A DNA stretch of 7,651 bases from Bacillota bacterium (lineage in GTDB: Bacteria > Bacillota > Clostridia > Peptostreptococcales > Thermotaleaceae). Every line of letters starts with the position of its first letter. The stretch's first letter is position 1. The stretch covers positions 1-7,651 of the forward strand of contig JAMNXX010000294.1 in NCBI GenBank assembly GCA_023623095.1, read 5' to 3'. Both the position numbers and the translations under genes were made by a program. Shown piece by piece: positions 1-7,460 of the stretch. The notes below the pieces were generated by a model, which saw only the letters and a list, made by a program, of their open reading frames with translations, was not told where the DNA came from and ran no database searches.

Positions 1-731
1 TCCAATGTCTTTGGAAGGCCAGTTACAAGATCCCTTCCTCGAGCAGCAATTTTTTCTTCTTTTGCTTTTGGATAGGCTAAACCAATTGTAAATTTAATTT
101 GTTCAGCAGTTCGTTCTCCTATCATCAAACTGTATTCTCTTTTAATATATTGAACAATGGCTTCATCCAATTCATTTCCACCGATTCGAATCGATTTGCT
201 CGTCACAATCCCACCTAAAGAAATGATTGCAACTTCTGTCGTGCCTCCTCCGATGTCCACAATCATACTCCCCGTAGGAGATGCAACCGGAAGATTTGCC
301 CCAATTGCAGCAGCCATCGGCTCTTCGATTAAATAAGCTTCCTTTGCTCCTGCCTGTAATGCTGCTTCTTCTACCGATCTTCTTTCTACTTCTGTAATCC
401 CGGATGGAACTCCTACCACAACACGCGGTGCAAAGAAAAGAGAGTTCTTAGGATATGCTCTTTTTATAAAATATTTTAACATACTTTGTGTTGTATCAAA
501 ATCTGCAATCACACCATCTCTTAGTGGGCGAGTTGCTAGAATATTTCCAGGGGTTCTGCCAATCATCAATTTTGCTTCTTGGCCAACCGCTAAAACTTGT
601 TTTGTATCTTCTTGAATAGCAACTACAGAAGGCTCTCTTACTACAATTCCTTTTCCTTTTATATAAACCAAAGTATTTGCTGTCCCTAAATCGATACCCA
701 TATCCTTTGAAAACAATTTAATGAGTCCCAT
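1..731 (-). CDS. mreB: Rod shape-determining protein MreB, actin-like (5' part; gene runs off the window)
   Basis: Read by reverse-complementing 731 to 1: an ATG start followed by 243 uninterrupted codons, truncated by the window edge at about 70% of the usual 330-345 residues. It is the bacterial actin homologue, which forms ATP-dependent filaments under the membrane and guides lateral cell-wall synthesis. Visible motifs are the phosphate-1 loop [11 protein letters not shown] (residues 10-20), REPSVVAI (32-39), the MreB-typical [18 protein letters not shown] (101-118), [10 protein letters not shown] (136-145) and the phosphate-2 loop [11 protein letters not shown] (159-169), all intact. A strong AGGAAGGAG site lies eight bases before the ATG. 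The radC stop is only 29 bases upstream, so it is probably cotranscribed with maf and radC, as in many Firmicutes. Mbl is the main alternative paralogue; the radC neighbour and the N-terminus favour MreB. Confidence 0.95.
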   Translation of the reverse strand, partial: MGLIKLFSKDMGIDLGTANTLVYIKGKGIVVREPSVVAIQEDTKQVLAVGQEAKLMIGRTPGNILATRPLRDGVIADFDTTQSMLKYFIKRAYPKNSLFFAPRVVVGVPSGITEVERRSVEEAALQAGAKEAYLIEEPMAAAIGANLPVASPTGSMIVDIGGGTTEVAIISLGGIVTSKSIRIGGNELDEAIVQYIKREYSLMIGERTAEQIKFTIGLAYPKAKEEKIAARGRDLVTGLPKTL

Positions 732-739
732 GAATATTG

Positions 740-748
740 CTCCTTCCT
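740..748 (-). promoter_or_regulatory. Ribosome binding site of mreB
   Basis: On the minus strand this reads AGGAAGGAG and ends eight bases before the ATG at 731. It sits in the short radC-mreB gap and fixes the mreB start. Confidence 0.8.
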
Positions 749-760
749 GATGATTCTGTC

Positions 761-1456
761 TTATATTGCTGAAATTTCTTTTAAGCTAATATATTTCCCA
801 TCTCCAATAATAATGTGATCTAGAACCTCAATTCCAATGATTCTTCCAGCTTCTATTAAACGTTTCGTTATTTTAATATCCTCTGTGCTAGGTTCTGGAT
901 TTCCACTAGGATGGTTATGTAAAAGAATAATTGACGATGAGCTTTTTCGGATGGCTCGAACAAAGACTTCTCTAGGATGTACCAAAGAACTGTTTAAACT
1001 TCCAATCGAAATATCTTCAACAGCGATAATCTGATTTTTTGTGTTGAGAAGAATAATCTTAAAATATTCTTTTTTATAATACCGCATCTCTTCCATAAAA
1101 ACATTTGCTACATCTAAAGGAGATTTGACATAAGGCGAGTGAGCTAAACTGCTCATTGCTAATCTTTTCCCAAGCTCAATGGCAGAAATAATTTGACATG
1201 CCTTGCTTATCCCAATCCCTTTTATTTGCATGAGCTCTTCAAGCGTACAGTCCGCTAAAAAACGAATGCCCTCAGGATGAAACGATAATATTTTCTGGGA
1301 TAGATCAATAGCAGAATTGTTCTTTGTTCCTGTTCGGATCAGGATTGCTAAAAGTTCAACATTCGATAAAGACCCTACGCCATATTTGATCAGCTTCTCA
1401 CGAGGCCTTTCGCTTTCAGCAAGTTTTTTAATTGGAATATAATATTTTTCAGACAA
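761..1456 (-). CDS. radC: RadC family JAB1/MPN (JAMM) domain protein
   Basis: A complete 231-residue protein, normal length for the family (about 220-230). The N-terminal half has the helix-hairpin-helix-like segment [15 protein letters not shown] (75-89). The C-terminal half is the JAMM metalloprotease-like fold, with Glu163, then HNHPSG at 180-185 (His180, His182), Ser190 and Asp193. All predicted zinc ligands and the catalytic Glu are therefore present. The family was named from a supposed radiation-sensitive mutant later mapped to recG, so a DNA-repair role is unproven and the biochemical function is unknown. The start is TTG at 1456: AGGATGTGA lies six bases before it, and the nearby ATG in the same stretch is followed at once by TGA. 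It lies between maf (52-base gap) and mreB (29-base gap), probably in one transcript. Confidence 0.94.
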   Translation of the reverse strand: MSEKYYIPIKKLAESERPREKLIKYGVGSLSNVELLAILIRTGTKNNSAIDLSQKILSFHPEGIRFLADCTLEELMQIKGIGISKACQIISAIELGKRLAMSSLAHSPYVKSPLDVANVFMEEMRYYKKEYFKIILLNTKNQIIAVEDISIGSLNSSLVHPREVFVRAIRKSSSSIILLHNHPSGNPEPSTEDIKITKRLIEAGRIIGIEVLDHIIIGDGKYISLKEISAI

Positions 1457-1462
1457 TCGATA

Positions 1463-1471
1463 TCACATCCT
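1463..1471 (-). promoter_or_regulatory. Ribosome binding site deciding the TTG start of radC
   Basis: The minus strand reads AGGATGTGA, eight of nine matches to AGGAGGTGA, six bases before TTG at 1456. An ATG embedded in this site leads directly into TGA and cannot be the start. Confidence 0.7.
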
Positions 1472-1508
1472 GTAAATTTATCCAAACCATGATATTACTT
1501 TATCAATT

Positions 1509-2087
1509 TTATATCAGTGAAATTTGAAAATATTTACATAACATATCATAAAGCAGTGATATCGGTAATCCTACAACATTAAAATAATCACCCTGAATCC
1601 ATTCAACAATAGCAGATCCTTTTCCTTGAATTGCATAAGAGCCTGCTTTATCCCATCCTTCTCCCGTCTCAATATATTTTTTTATTTGAATGTCAGATAA
1701 TTTTTTAAGTTTAACTTTTGTTTTTTCATGGCTTACAACTTTATTATCACTATGTGCTTGGACAACTGCAAGTCCTGTAATAACATCATGCACGTCACCT
1801 TGAAGCATCTTTAGCATGTGATATGATTCTTGAAAATTTGCAGGTTTTCCTAATATTTGATCTTTCACGACAATTGTATCTGCAGCAATAACGATTGTAT
1901 TTTTATTGCAATTTTGAGATACAGCAAAAGCTTTTTCAAATGCTAAAGCCATTGCGATTTGTTCAGGTGTTTCATCTGCATAAATTTGTTCTTTGATATT
2001 CGCTTCCCGAATTTGAAAGGGGATATTAAAAATCTCTAGCAATTCTTTTCGACGAGGAGATGCAGAAGCCAATATAATTGAATACAA
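1509..2087 (-). CDS. maf: Maf-family nucleoside triphosphate pyrophosphatase (YhdE-type dTTP/UTP pyrophosphatase)
   Basis: A complete 192-residue cytoplasmic protein of normal family length. Maf proteins hydrolyse dTTP, UTP and modified pyrimidine nucleotides to the monophosphate plus pyrophosphate, a house-cleaning role; overexpression in Bacillus blocks septation. Motifs are ASASPRRKELL (7-17) with the paired arginines 12-13, Glu33 in the ANIKEQ segment, AADTIVV (68-74) with the likely catalytic Asp70, LGKP (79-82), DKAGSYAIQGKG (146-157) and GDYFNVVGLP (166-175). The IQGKG segment and overall pattern fit the YhdE/dTTPase branch rather than the YceF/m7GTPase branch (inferred). The start is TTG at 2087, preceded by AGGTGA; the protein begins in register with the conserved LASASPRR segment and no ATG fits better. 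It is the first gene of the probable maf-radC-mreB unit. Confidence 0.94.
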   Translation of the reverse strand: MYSIILASASPRRKELLEIFNIPFQIREANIKEQIYADETPEQIAMALAFEKAFAVSQNCNKNTIVIAADTIVVKDQILGKPANFQESYHMLKMLQGDVHDVITGLAVVQAHSDNKVVSHEKTKVKLKKLSDIQIKKYIETGEGWDKAGSYAIQGKGSAIVEWIQGDYFNVVGLPISLLYDMLCKYFQISLI

Positions 2088-2093
2088 AAAACT

Positions 2094-2099
2094 TCACCT
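2094..2099 (-). promoter_or_regulatory. Ribosome binding site deciding the TTG start of maf
   Basis: The minus strand reads AGGTGA, six bases before TTG at 2087. This spacing supports the non-ATG start. Confidence 0.65.
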
Positions 2100-2191
2100 A
2101 CGCTCTATGAAAATATTCCAATCTATACAAAACATCATGAGCAGAAATGTAAGCAATAGAGTCCCGAATTTGACTATTTAAATACAATTTA

Positions 2192-2220
2192 AGTTTAACA
2201 TTTTGATATCCTGATTACAA
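2192..2220 (-). promoter_or_regulatory. Weak candidate promoter for maf-radC-mreB
   Basis: On the minus strand TTGTAA (2220-2215) and TAAACT (2197-2192) are separated by 17 bases. Each hexamer matches the vegetative consensus at four of six positions. A promoter is expected here because a terminator separates maf from the rnf operon, but the match is weak and AT-rich DNA yields such pairs by chance. Confidence 0.2.
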
Positions 2221-2277
2221 GTCTGAAATTAGCGAATCCTTGTAGGTATCATTTGCTAAAAAATAACTTATATAGAT

Positions 2278-2319
2278 AAAATAAGGATAGACTTTTATAT
2301 AAGAGTCTATCCTTATTTT
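2278..2319 (-). terminator. Rho-independent-type terminator after rnfB (possibly bidirectional)
   Basis: A perfect 16-base-pair inverted repeat (arms 2278-2293 and 2304-2319) surrounds a 10-base loop. The core AAGGATAGACT pairs with AGTCTATCCTT, and the base of the stem is A-rich on one arm and U-rich on the other. Read on the minus strand it begins 46 bases after the rnfB stop and ends in TTATTTT, as expected for the end of the rnf operon. The U-run is part of the stem rather than a separate tail, and the symmetry would let it act in both directions. The 190 bases between it and maf hold no convincing gene. Confidence 0.8.
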
Positions 2320-2365
2320 TAAGAATTTATAATTATCGATTGGCGGAACGATTATGGAAAGTTTG

Positions 2366-3349
2366 CTATACCATCTTAATCGTCTTTTTAGGACATTTTT
2401 CTGCACAAACTCCACAGCCAATACATTTGTCTTCCAGCACTTTATGAACTTGCTTTAATTCGCCCTCGATCGCATTCACAGGACATTGTTTAGAACAAAT
2501 TGTACATCCGATGCAGTTTTCAGAAATAATTTCCGCTTTTTTTCTTTTTTCGAAGTTTGCATAAATAGCTTTGGTCGGGCACTTTTCTGCACAAAGCATA
2601 CAATTCGTACATTTTTCATAGTTAATTTTAGCTAGATTATTTGAAAACTCCATCGCATCAAAGGGACAAGCTTTCACGCATAATTGGCAGCCGATACAGC
2701 CAACATTGCATTTTTCTTTCACTGCTTTTCCTTTTTCTTCATTATTGCAGTCCACAACAACATCCTGTTCATACGGTACAAAATGGATCACTTGTTTAGG
2801 ACAAACTTCTATACATTTGCCACAAGCAGTACAGTTTTCAGGAATGATTCTTGCTATTTTTCCGTCTGTGATCTCAATCGCATCAAATTGACAAACATTT
2901 ACACAAGTGCCTAAACCAAGACAACCGTATGCACAGCTCTTGCTTCCTCCTGCTACCATTGCTGCTGCTTTGCAGTCTTGTATTCCAAAATACTCGAACT
3001 TTTCTTTACAGTTTTGTGCATCCCCATTACAAATCACACGTGCCACTTTTCGAACACTCTCTTCTGCTTCTACACCCATAATTTCTGCAATTTTTTTTGC
3101 AATTTCCGGTCCTCCTACCGGACAGGCATTTACTGGGGCACTCCCTTCAACGATTGCGCTCGCTAAACCACTGCAGCCAGGAAAACCACAACCTCCACAA
3201 TTTGCACCCGGCAAAATTTCTGAAATTGCAGTAATCCTTGGATCCACTTCGATAGCAAATTTCTGAGAAGCATATGCCAATATGCCACCAAATATGAGTC
3301 CCATACCTCCTAAACTGATAACTGGTATCATGATTGCAGATATATCCAT
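2366..3349 (-). CDS. rnfB: Rnf complex subunit RnfB, polyferredoxin electron-entry subunit
   Basis: 327 residues, far longer than the roughly 190-residue proteobacterial RsxB and close to the long clostridial and acetogen forms. One N-terminal membrane anchor (about 6-26) is followed by the Fe4S domain CGGCGFPGC (Cys51, 54, 59) with Cys76. Next is the RnfB-specific region with Cys107, 114 and 126 and a loose cluster motif at Cys139, 143, 149 and 153. Five classical CxxCxxCxxxCP motifs then start at Cys173, 218, 247, 279 and 309. The cysteines are thus sufficient for about seven [4Fe-4S] clusters, arranged as three ferredoxin-like pairs plus the Fe4S cluster (inferred). It probably accepts electrons from reduced ferredoxin on the cytoplasmic side. 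ATG start; the AGGAAGGAGG site overlaps the rnfA stop. Last gene of the operon, followed by a terminator. Confidence 0.96.
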   Translation of the reverse strand: MDISAIMIPVISLGGMGLIFGGILAYASQKFAIEVDPRITAISEILPGANCGGCGFPGCSGLASAIVEGSAPVNACPVGGPEIAKKIAEIMGVEAEESVRKVARVICNGDAQNCKEKFEYFGIQDCKAAAMVAGGSKSCAYGCLGLGTCVNVCQFDAIEITDGKIARIIPENCTACGKCIEVCPKQVIHFVPYEQDVVVDCNNEEKGKAVKEKCNVGCIGCQLCVKACPFDAMEFSNNLAKINYEKCTNCMLCAEKCPTKAIYANFEKRKKAEIISENCIGCTICSKQCPVNAIEGELKQVHKVLEDKCIGCGVCAEKCPKKTIKMV

Positions 3350-3368
3350 TGTAAAATCTGCCTCCTTC

Positions 3369-3950
3369 CTATACGAGTCCCGTAAATCCTAGAAAAGCAA
3401 TCGACATTAAACTAGCTGTGATTAATGCAATTGGAAATCCTTGAAATGGCTTTGGTATATCTGAAATCTCAAGCTTTTCTCTAATTCCTGCAAAAAGCAC
3501 AATTGCCAAAGAAAATCCTATTGCAGCACCAACTGCATTTACGATAGTTTCAATGAGATTATAATTATATTGAATATTTAAAAGAGTAACTCCTAATACA
3601 GCGCAGTTTGTCGTAATCAATGGCAAATAAATCCCTAAAGCTTGATACAAAGTTGGGCTCATCTTTTGAATAACCATTTCGATAAATTGCACCAAAGCAG
3701 CAATAACCAAAATAAATGCTATCGTTTGAAGATACGCCAATCCCAATGCATCTAAAATGAATATTTGTATAAAATAGGTAATGATGGATGCCAACGTCAT
3801 AACAAATGTAACTGCCATCCCCATCCCCATGGCTGTTTCAACTTGTTTTGATACCCCTAAAAAAGGACATATTCCTAAAAAACGAGACAATACAAAGTTA
3901 TTCACCAAGATGCTGCTTACCAACAAAATAAGCAAACTTCCTATAGACAT
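3369..3950 (-). CDS. rnfA: Rnf complex membrane subunit RnfA
   Basis: A 193-residue, strongly hydrophobic protein of normal family length with about six membrane helices. It is one of two homologous subunits (with RnfE) that assemble in opposite orientations in the membrane core. The two conserved cysteines are present: Cys28 in GICPFLG and Cys116 in TTNCAVLG. In characterised Rnf and Na+-NQR complexes the equivalent cysteines, together with those of the sister subunit, hold an intramembrane iron-sulfur cluster that passes electrons across the membrane. Other family signatures are [10 protein letters not shown] (17-26) and FAGIREKLE (153-161). ATG start with a GGGGGA-type site just upstream; 33 bases separate it from rnfE, and the rnfB ribosome binding site overlaps its stop. 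Confidence 0.97.
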   Translation of the reverse strand: MSIGSLLILLVSSILVNNFVLSRFLGICPFLGVSKQVETAMGMGMAVTFVMTLASIITYFIQIFILDALGLAYLQTIAFILVIAALVQFIEMVIQKMSPTLYQALGIYLPLITTNCAVLGVTLLNIQYNYNLIETIVNAVGAAIGFSLAIVLFAGIREKLEISDIPKPFQGFPIALITASLMSIAFLGFTGLV

Positions 3951-3983
3951 GTTCTTTCCCCCTTTATATATGAATAATTTGCG

Positions 3984-4580
3984 TTAATTTGCTTTTTTAG
4001 TTCTGATTTGATTGAGTAGTGCCAATAATAACGCCAATGTGAGGAAAGCTCCTGGAGGAAGAATCATGATTAATGCGGGTTGGTATGCTTCTCCGAATAC
4101 CAATTTCCCGAAAATTGATCCAGCCCCAAGAAGTTCTCGGATACTGCCTAAAATCGTAAGTGCGATTGTAAATCCGAGCCCCATACCGATCCCATCTGCT
4201 GCAGATTCTAAAACAGAATTTTTAGCAGCAAATGCTTCTGCTCTAGCTAAAATAATGCAGTTTACAACGATCAATGGAATAAAAAGTCCCAATGCTTGAT
4301 CTAATGCCGGAACGAATGCTTTCATCATTAAACCGACTACTGTTACGAATGTTGCAATCACGACAACATAAGCAGGAATACGGATTTTATTCGGAATTGC
4401 TTTTTTAAGAATAGAAATTGCAACATTTGAACCGAATAAAACTGCCGTTGTCGCTAATCCCATACCGATACCATTTATAGCAGAAGTCGTAACAGCAAGT
4501 GTAGGACACATCCCTAGTAATTGGACAAAAGTGGGATTTTCGTGGATGATTCCTCTTATAAAAGGTTTCCCTAAATTCAT
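3984..4580 (-). CDS. rnfE: Rnf complex membrane subunit RnfE
   Basis: A 198-residue membrane protein with about six hydrophobic helices, the sister of RnfA in the membrane core. It carries the paired conserved cysteines, Cys25 in LLGMCPTLAV and Cys108 in VVNCIILARAEAF, which by homology share the intramembrane iron-sulfur cluster with RnfA. The segments ENPTFVQLLGMCP (14-26), ADGIGMGLGF (128-137) and GSIRELLGAG (145-154) are typical of the RnfE/NqrD family. ATG start preceded by GAGGTGA. It begins 14 bases after the rnfG stop, within the same transcript. NqrD is ruled out by the RnfB and RnfC neighbours: there is no NqrA or NqrF here. Confidence 0.96.
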   Translation of the reverse strand: MNLGKPFIRGIIHENPTFVQLLGMCPTLAVTTSAINGIGMGLATTAVLFGSNVAISILKKAIPNKIRIPAYVVVIATFVTVVGLMMKAFVPALDQALGLFIPLIVVNCIILARAEAFAAKNSVLESAADGIGMGLGFTIALTILGSIRELLGAGSIFGKLVFGEAYQPALIMILPPGAFLTLALLLALLNQIRTKKAN

Positions 4581-4594
4581 TTATGTTCACCTCG

Positions 4595-5161
4595 CTATTT
4601 ATTGAGCTTTTCATTGAATAATTTTACAGCAGTATTTACACCAGCAGTGACAGCATCTGAAGTAATCGTTGCTCCTGAAATTGCTTGAATTTCATTATCT
4701 TTTGGTGTGCCCGATTTTATTACAGATAACTCTTGAGCCGTATTTTTTCCCACATACTGATTTTTAAAAGATTCCTCTGAAATTTTTGCCCCTAACCCTG
4801 GCGTTTCACTATGATTTCCAATGCTTATACCACTAATCGTACCATCTATGCGAATACCAACCGTCACTTCAATCGGTCCCCCGTATCCTTCCGGATTCGT
4901 TTTGATCGTAAATCCTACTGTTTCACCATTTTTAATTCCACGATATACTTCTGATACTCCTGTATAATTTTCAAATTGATCATGAGAAATCTCTTCAAAC
5001 TCAGAGGCATCTTCCAAGATGGATTTTCTAGCTTCAATATTCGCCTGCAAAACTTGCTGTTCAATTGGTTCTTTCGTGATCTCATTGGTGTATGCCAATA
5101 CAGCTGCAGCAACCGCTGAAATTATCAATAAAATAATCCCTAATCGTATCACTTCACGCAT
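4595..5161 (-). CDS. rnfG: Rnf complex FMN-binding subunit RnfG
   Basis: A 188-residue protein with one N-terminal membrane helix (about 5-23) followed by an extracytoplasmic FMN-binding domain. The flavin attachment motif SGAT (162-165) in QAISGATITS is intact, so Thr165 should carry FMN through a phosphoester bond made by the flavin transferase ApbE. The conserved GYGGPI (92-97) and HSETPGLG (117-124) segments line the flavin site in relatives. It receives electrons from the membrane core and passes them to RnfD (inferred from the known complex). ATG start; its ribosome binding site GGAGGTGA lies inside the end of rnfD, and only one base separates the rnfD stop from this ATG, suggesting translational coupling. 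No apbE gene is present in this window. Confidence 0.96.
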   Translation of the reverse strand: MREVIRLGIILLIISAVAAAVLAYTNEITKEPIEQQVLQANIEARKSILEDASEFEEISHDQFENYTGVSEVYRGIKNGETVGFTIKTNPEGYGGPIEVTVGIRIDGTISGISIGNHSETPGLGAKISEESFKNQYVGKNTAQELSVIKSGTPKDNEIQAISGATITSDAVTAGVNTAVKLFNEKLNK

Positions 5162-5162
5162 A

Positions 5163-6104
5163 TTACTTCACCTCCCCGAAAATTCTTGGGCTGGTATATT
5201 TGTCAATAAGAGGTGTGGCAACATTCATTAGAAGGATGGAGTACGATACGCCCTCCGGATATCCGCCAAACATTCGAATAATCGTCGTAATAATCCCACA
5301 GCCCAACGCAAAAATAACTTGTCCTTTTGGAGTAACGGGAGATGAAGAATAATCCGTAGCCATATAAATTGCACCAAGCATTAAACCGCCGGCAAAAATA
5401 TGATAAATCATATATTGAAAATCAAAACCACCAAATATCAATGTCAATACAGCTACCGTTAAAATATAAATAACCGGAATCCTAGGTGTAATGACTCCTC
5501 GATAAACAAGATAAATTCCTCCTAAAATAAGTGCCAGTGCTGATGTTTCACCAATACAACCGCCTACATTGCCAATAAATAAGTCCATGATAGAAGGAAG
5601 CTGCTGTCCGGTGGCTTCTACCCCTTGTATTAAGGCCAAAGGCGTAGCTGTACTGACAGCATCAGGACCCGGAGATACCCAGTTTGTCATTTGCACAGGC
5701 CAAGATGCCAATAAAAAAGCACGTGCAGCAAGTGCCGGGTTCATAAAATTATGCCCTATCCCGCCAAATGCTTGTTTTACGATTGCGATTGCAAAAATTG
5801 CTCCTATAGCGGGAAGCCACCACGGAGCCGTTGAAGGAATGTTAAAGGCTAAAAGCAAACCCGTGACAACTGCACTCCAATCATTGATTGTAACAGGTTT
5901 GTTACGCAATTTCTGCACAATTGCTTCTGTAGCTACAGCAGCAACAATTGAAACGATAATGACTTTCAGTGCTCCCATACCAAAATAATATATTCCAGCC
6001 GCTGTTGCAGGCAATAACGCAATGACAACATCTCTCATAATTCTGCCGGTAGATTCATACGATCGAATATGAGGAGATGAAGATACAATGAACCTGTTCT
6101 CCAT
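5163..6104 (-). CDS. rnfD: Rnf complex membrane subunit RnfD, covalent FMN carrier
   Basis: A 313-residue multi-spanning membrane protein of the RnfD/NqrB family, with roughly nine or ten hydrophobic segments. The flavinylation motif is DAVSTATPLA (148-157). Thr154, the last residue of STAT, is the expected FMN attachment site; this reads STAT rather than the commoner SGAT. Other signatures are SSPHIRS (9-15), GHNFMNPALAARAFL (117-131), GGCIGETSALA (181-191), MATDYSSSPVTPKGQ (248-262) and GGYPEGVSYSILLMN (280-294). The family forms the likely ion-translocating path linked to RnfG. ATG start with AAGGGGGT upstream, 19 bases after the rnfC stop. The Na+ or H+ specificity cannot be told from the sequence. 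Confidence 0.97.
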   Translation of the reverse strand: MENRFIVSSSPHIRSYESTGRIMRDVVIALLPATAAGIYYFGMGALKVIIVSIVAAVATEAIVQKLRNKPVTINDWSAVVTGLLLAFNIPSTAPWWLPAIGAIFAIAIVKQAFGGIGHNFMNPALAARAFLLASWPVQMTNWVSPGPDAVSTATPLALIQGVEATGQQLPSIMDLFIGNVGGCIGETSALALILGGIYLVYRGVITPRIPVIYILTVAVLTLIFGGFDFQYMIYHIFAGGLMLGAIYMATDYSSSPVTPKGQVIFALGCGIITTIIRMFGGYPEGVSYSILLMNVATPLIDKYTSPRIFGEVK

Positions 6105-6123
6105 TTTTTATGACCCCCTTTTG

Positions 6124-7446
6124 TTACTTCGTCTTTCTTTTTTTCGCAAGAATTTCACGCTTCGACACTCGTATTGACTGTAATAATGGCCTTTTCGCTG
6201 GACAAATAAATGAACAAGAACCGCATTCGATACAGTCAAGGGCATTATATTTTTCTGCTGTTTCATGCATATTTTTCAAAGAAAAAGCGCTAATATATAA
6301 TGGCTGTAAAGATATAGGACAAACTTCTACACATTTGCCACATTTGATGCAGTTTTGAGGCTCTGGAAGCTTAGCTTCTTCCTCTGATAAAACTAATATT
6401 CCAGAAGTTCCTTTCATGACAGGTATTTCATCTGTATATTGAGCCAGTCCCATCATAGGCCCGCCCATAATCAATTTTCCCGGCTTTCCATTATATCCCC
6501 CACACTGCTCTATAATTTCTTTGAAAGGTGTACCAATTTTAACCAAAAGGTTCTTGGGCTGCTTTAGCCCCTTTCCCGTTACAGTTGTAATTCTTTCTAT
6601 TAACGGCATTCCTGTTTTAATCGCATTTCCAATCGCAGCTGCTGTACCAACATTATTGACAATCACTCCTGCATCCATAGGTAGGCCACCGGATGGAACT
6701 TCGCGCTTGGTACATGCATAAATAAGTTGTTTTTCTGCTCCTTGAGGATATTTTGTTTTTAATGCAAGAATTTTGATATCTTTTTCATTTTTAGCTGCTT
6801 CTTTCATTTTCTGAATCGCATCCGGCTTATTATCCTCAATTCCAATATAAGCATTTGTTACATGAACAGCTTTCATCATTGCTTTTAATCCAAAAATAAT
6901 ATCGTCTGCTTTCTCTAACATCAATCGGTGATCGGAAGTTAAATAAGGTTCGCATTCCGCACCATTTAAAATAATCGTATCGACTTTTTTCTCAGGAGGC
7001 GGTGAAAGCTTTACATGAGTTGGAAAAGTAGCCCCTCCCATTCCAACAATTCCTGCTTCTCTGATAATATCCATAATATCCTTTGAAGTTAAATTTTCCA
7101 AACTTCCTTTTGGTAAAACGTTTTCATGAACCTCATTCAAACCATCAGATTCAATGATAATACATTGAGCTTCTCCTGTTGCTATTGTCATAGTCTTTAT
7201 GTCCTTAACTGTCCCGGATACACTGCTGTGGACAGGTGCGGACACAAAAGCTTTCGACTCTCCTATTTTTTGCCCTACTTTTACTGAATCACCGACTTTT
7301 ACCAAAGCTTCACAAGGCGCACCTATATGTTGCTGAAGCGGTATTACAACTTGCTTAGGCTCTTGTGCTTTTTCTATCGGCAACTTTTCCGTAGCATCTT
7401 TGAAATGAGGAGGATGTATCCCTCCCCTAAAAGACAATAAACTCAA
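6124..7446 (-). CDS. rnfC: Rnf complex subunit RnfC, NADH/NAD+ and FMN-binding electron-exit subunit
   Basis: 440 residues, normal for Gram-positive RnfC, without the long repeat-rich C-terminal extension of some proteobacterial forms. It is a cytoplasmic peripheral subunit where NAD+ is reduced. The N-terminus has FRGGIHPP (6-13) and a biotinyl-like barrel. The Rossmann-like FMN/NADH domain has GMGGATFPTHVK (135-146), NGAECEPYLTSDHRLM (161-176) and KYPQGAEKQLI (232-242), resembling complex I NuoF. MGGPMMG (327-333) precedes two ferredoxin motifs, Cys366-369-372-376 and Cys405-408-411-415, for two [4Fe-4S] clusters. The C-terminus is lysine-rich. The start is TTG at 7446: AGGGGTGA lies six bases upstream, and an in-frame TGA just above the site rules out a longer reading. 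First gene of the operon. Confidence 0.97.
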   Translation of the reverse strand: MSLLSFRGGIHPPHFKDATEKLPIEKAQEPKQVVIPLQQHIGAPCEALVKVGDSVKVGQKIGESKAFVSAPVHSSVSGTVKDIKTMTIATGEAQCIIIESDGLNEVHENVLPKGSLENLTSKDIMDIIREAGIVGMGGATFPTHVKLSPPPEKKVDTIILNGAECEPYLTSDHRLMLEKADDIIFGLKAMMKAVHVTNAYIGIEDNKPDAIQKMKEAAKNEKDIKILALKTKYPQGAEKQLIYACTKREVPSGGLPMDAGVIVNNVGTAAAIGNAIKTGMPLIERITTVTGKGLKQPKNLLVKIGTPFKEIIEQCGGYNGKPGKLIMGGPMMGLAQYTDEIPVMKGTSGILVLSEEEAKLPEPQNCIKCGKCVEVCPISLQPLYISAFSLKNMHETAEKYNALDCIECGSCSFICPAKRPLLQSIRVSKREILAKKRKTK

Positions 7447-7452
7447 TTCAAT

Positions 7453-7460
7453 TCACCCCT
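7453..7460 (-). promoter_or_regulatory. Ribosome binding site deciding the TTG start of rnfC
   Basis: The minus strand reads AGGGGTGA, six bases before TTG at 7446. The earlier TTG four codon-thirds upstream runs into TGA after one codon, so 7446 is the only workable start. Confidence 0.7.

Noticed and set aside
2215..2421. A 68-codon minus-strand frame running from the 3' end of rnfB through the terminator
   Set aside because: It starts inside rnfB in another frame, reads through the terminator hairpin and has low-complexity aromatic content; a chance frame.
2684..3266. Several plus-strand open frames of 60-120 codons opposite rnfB
   Set aside because: All lie antisense to the cysteine-rich rnfB, whose motifs are intact; none has a convincing ribosome binding site or family signature.
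5569..5988. A 139-codon open frame on the plus strand inside rnfD
   Set aside because: It is antisense to a well-conserved gene, has no recognisable domain, and its composition follows from the opposite strand's codons.
2366..7446. Possible Na+-translocating NADH:quinone oxidoreductase (Nqr) operon
   Set aside because: RnfB and the RnfC with two ferredoxin motifs are present, while NqrA and NqrF are absent; the order C-D-G-E-A-B is that of Rnf.
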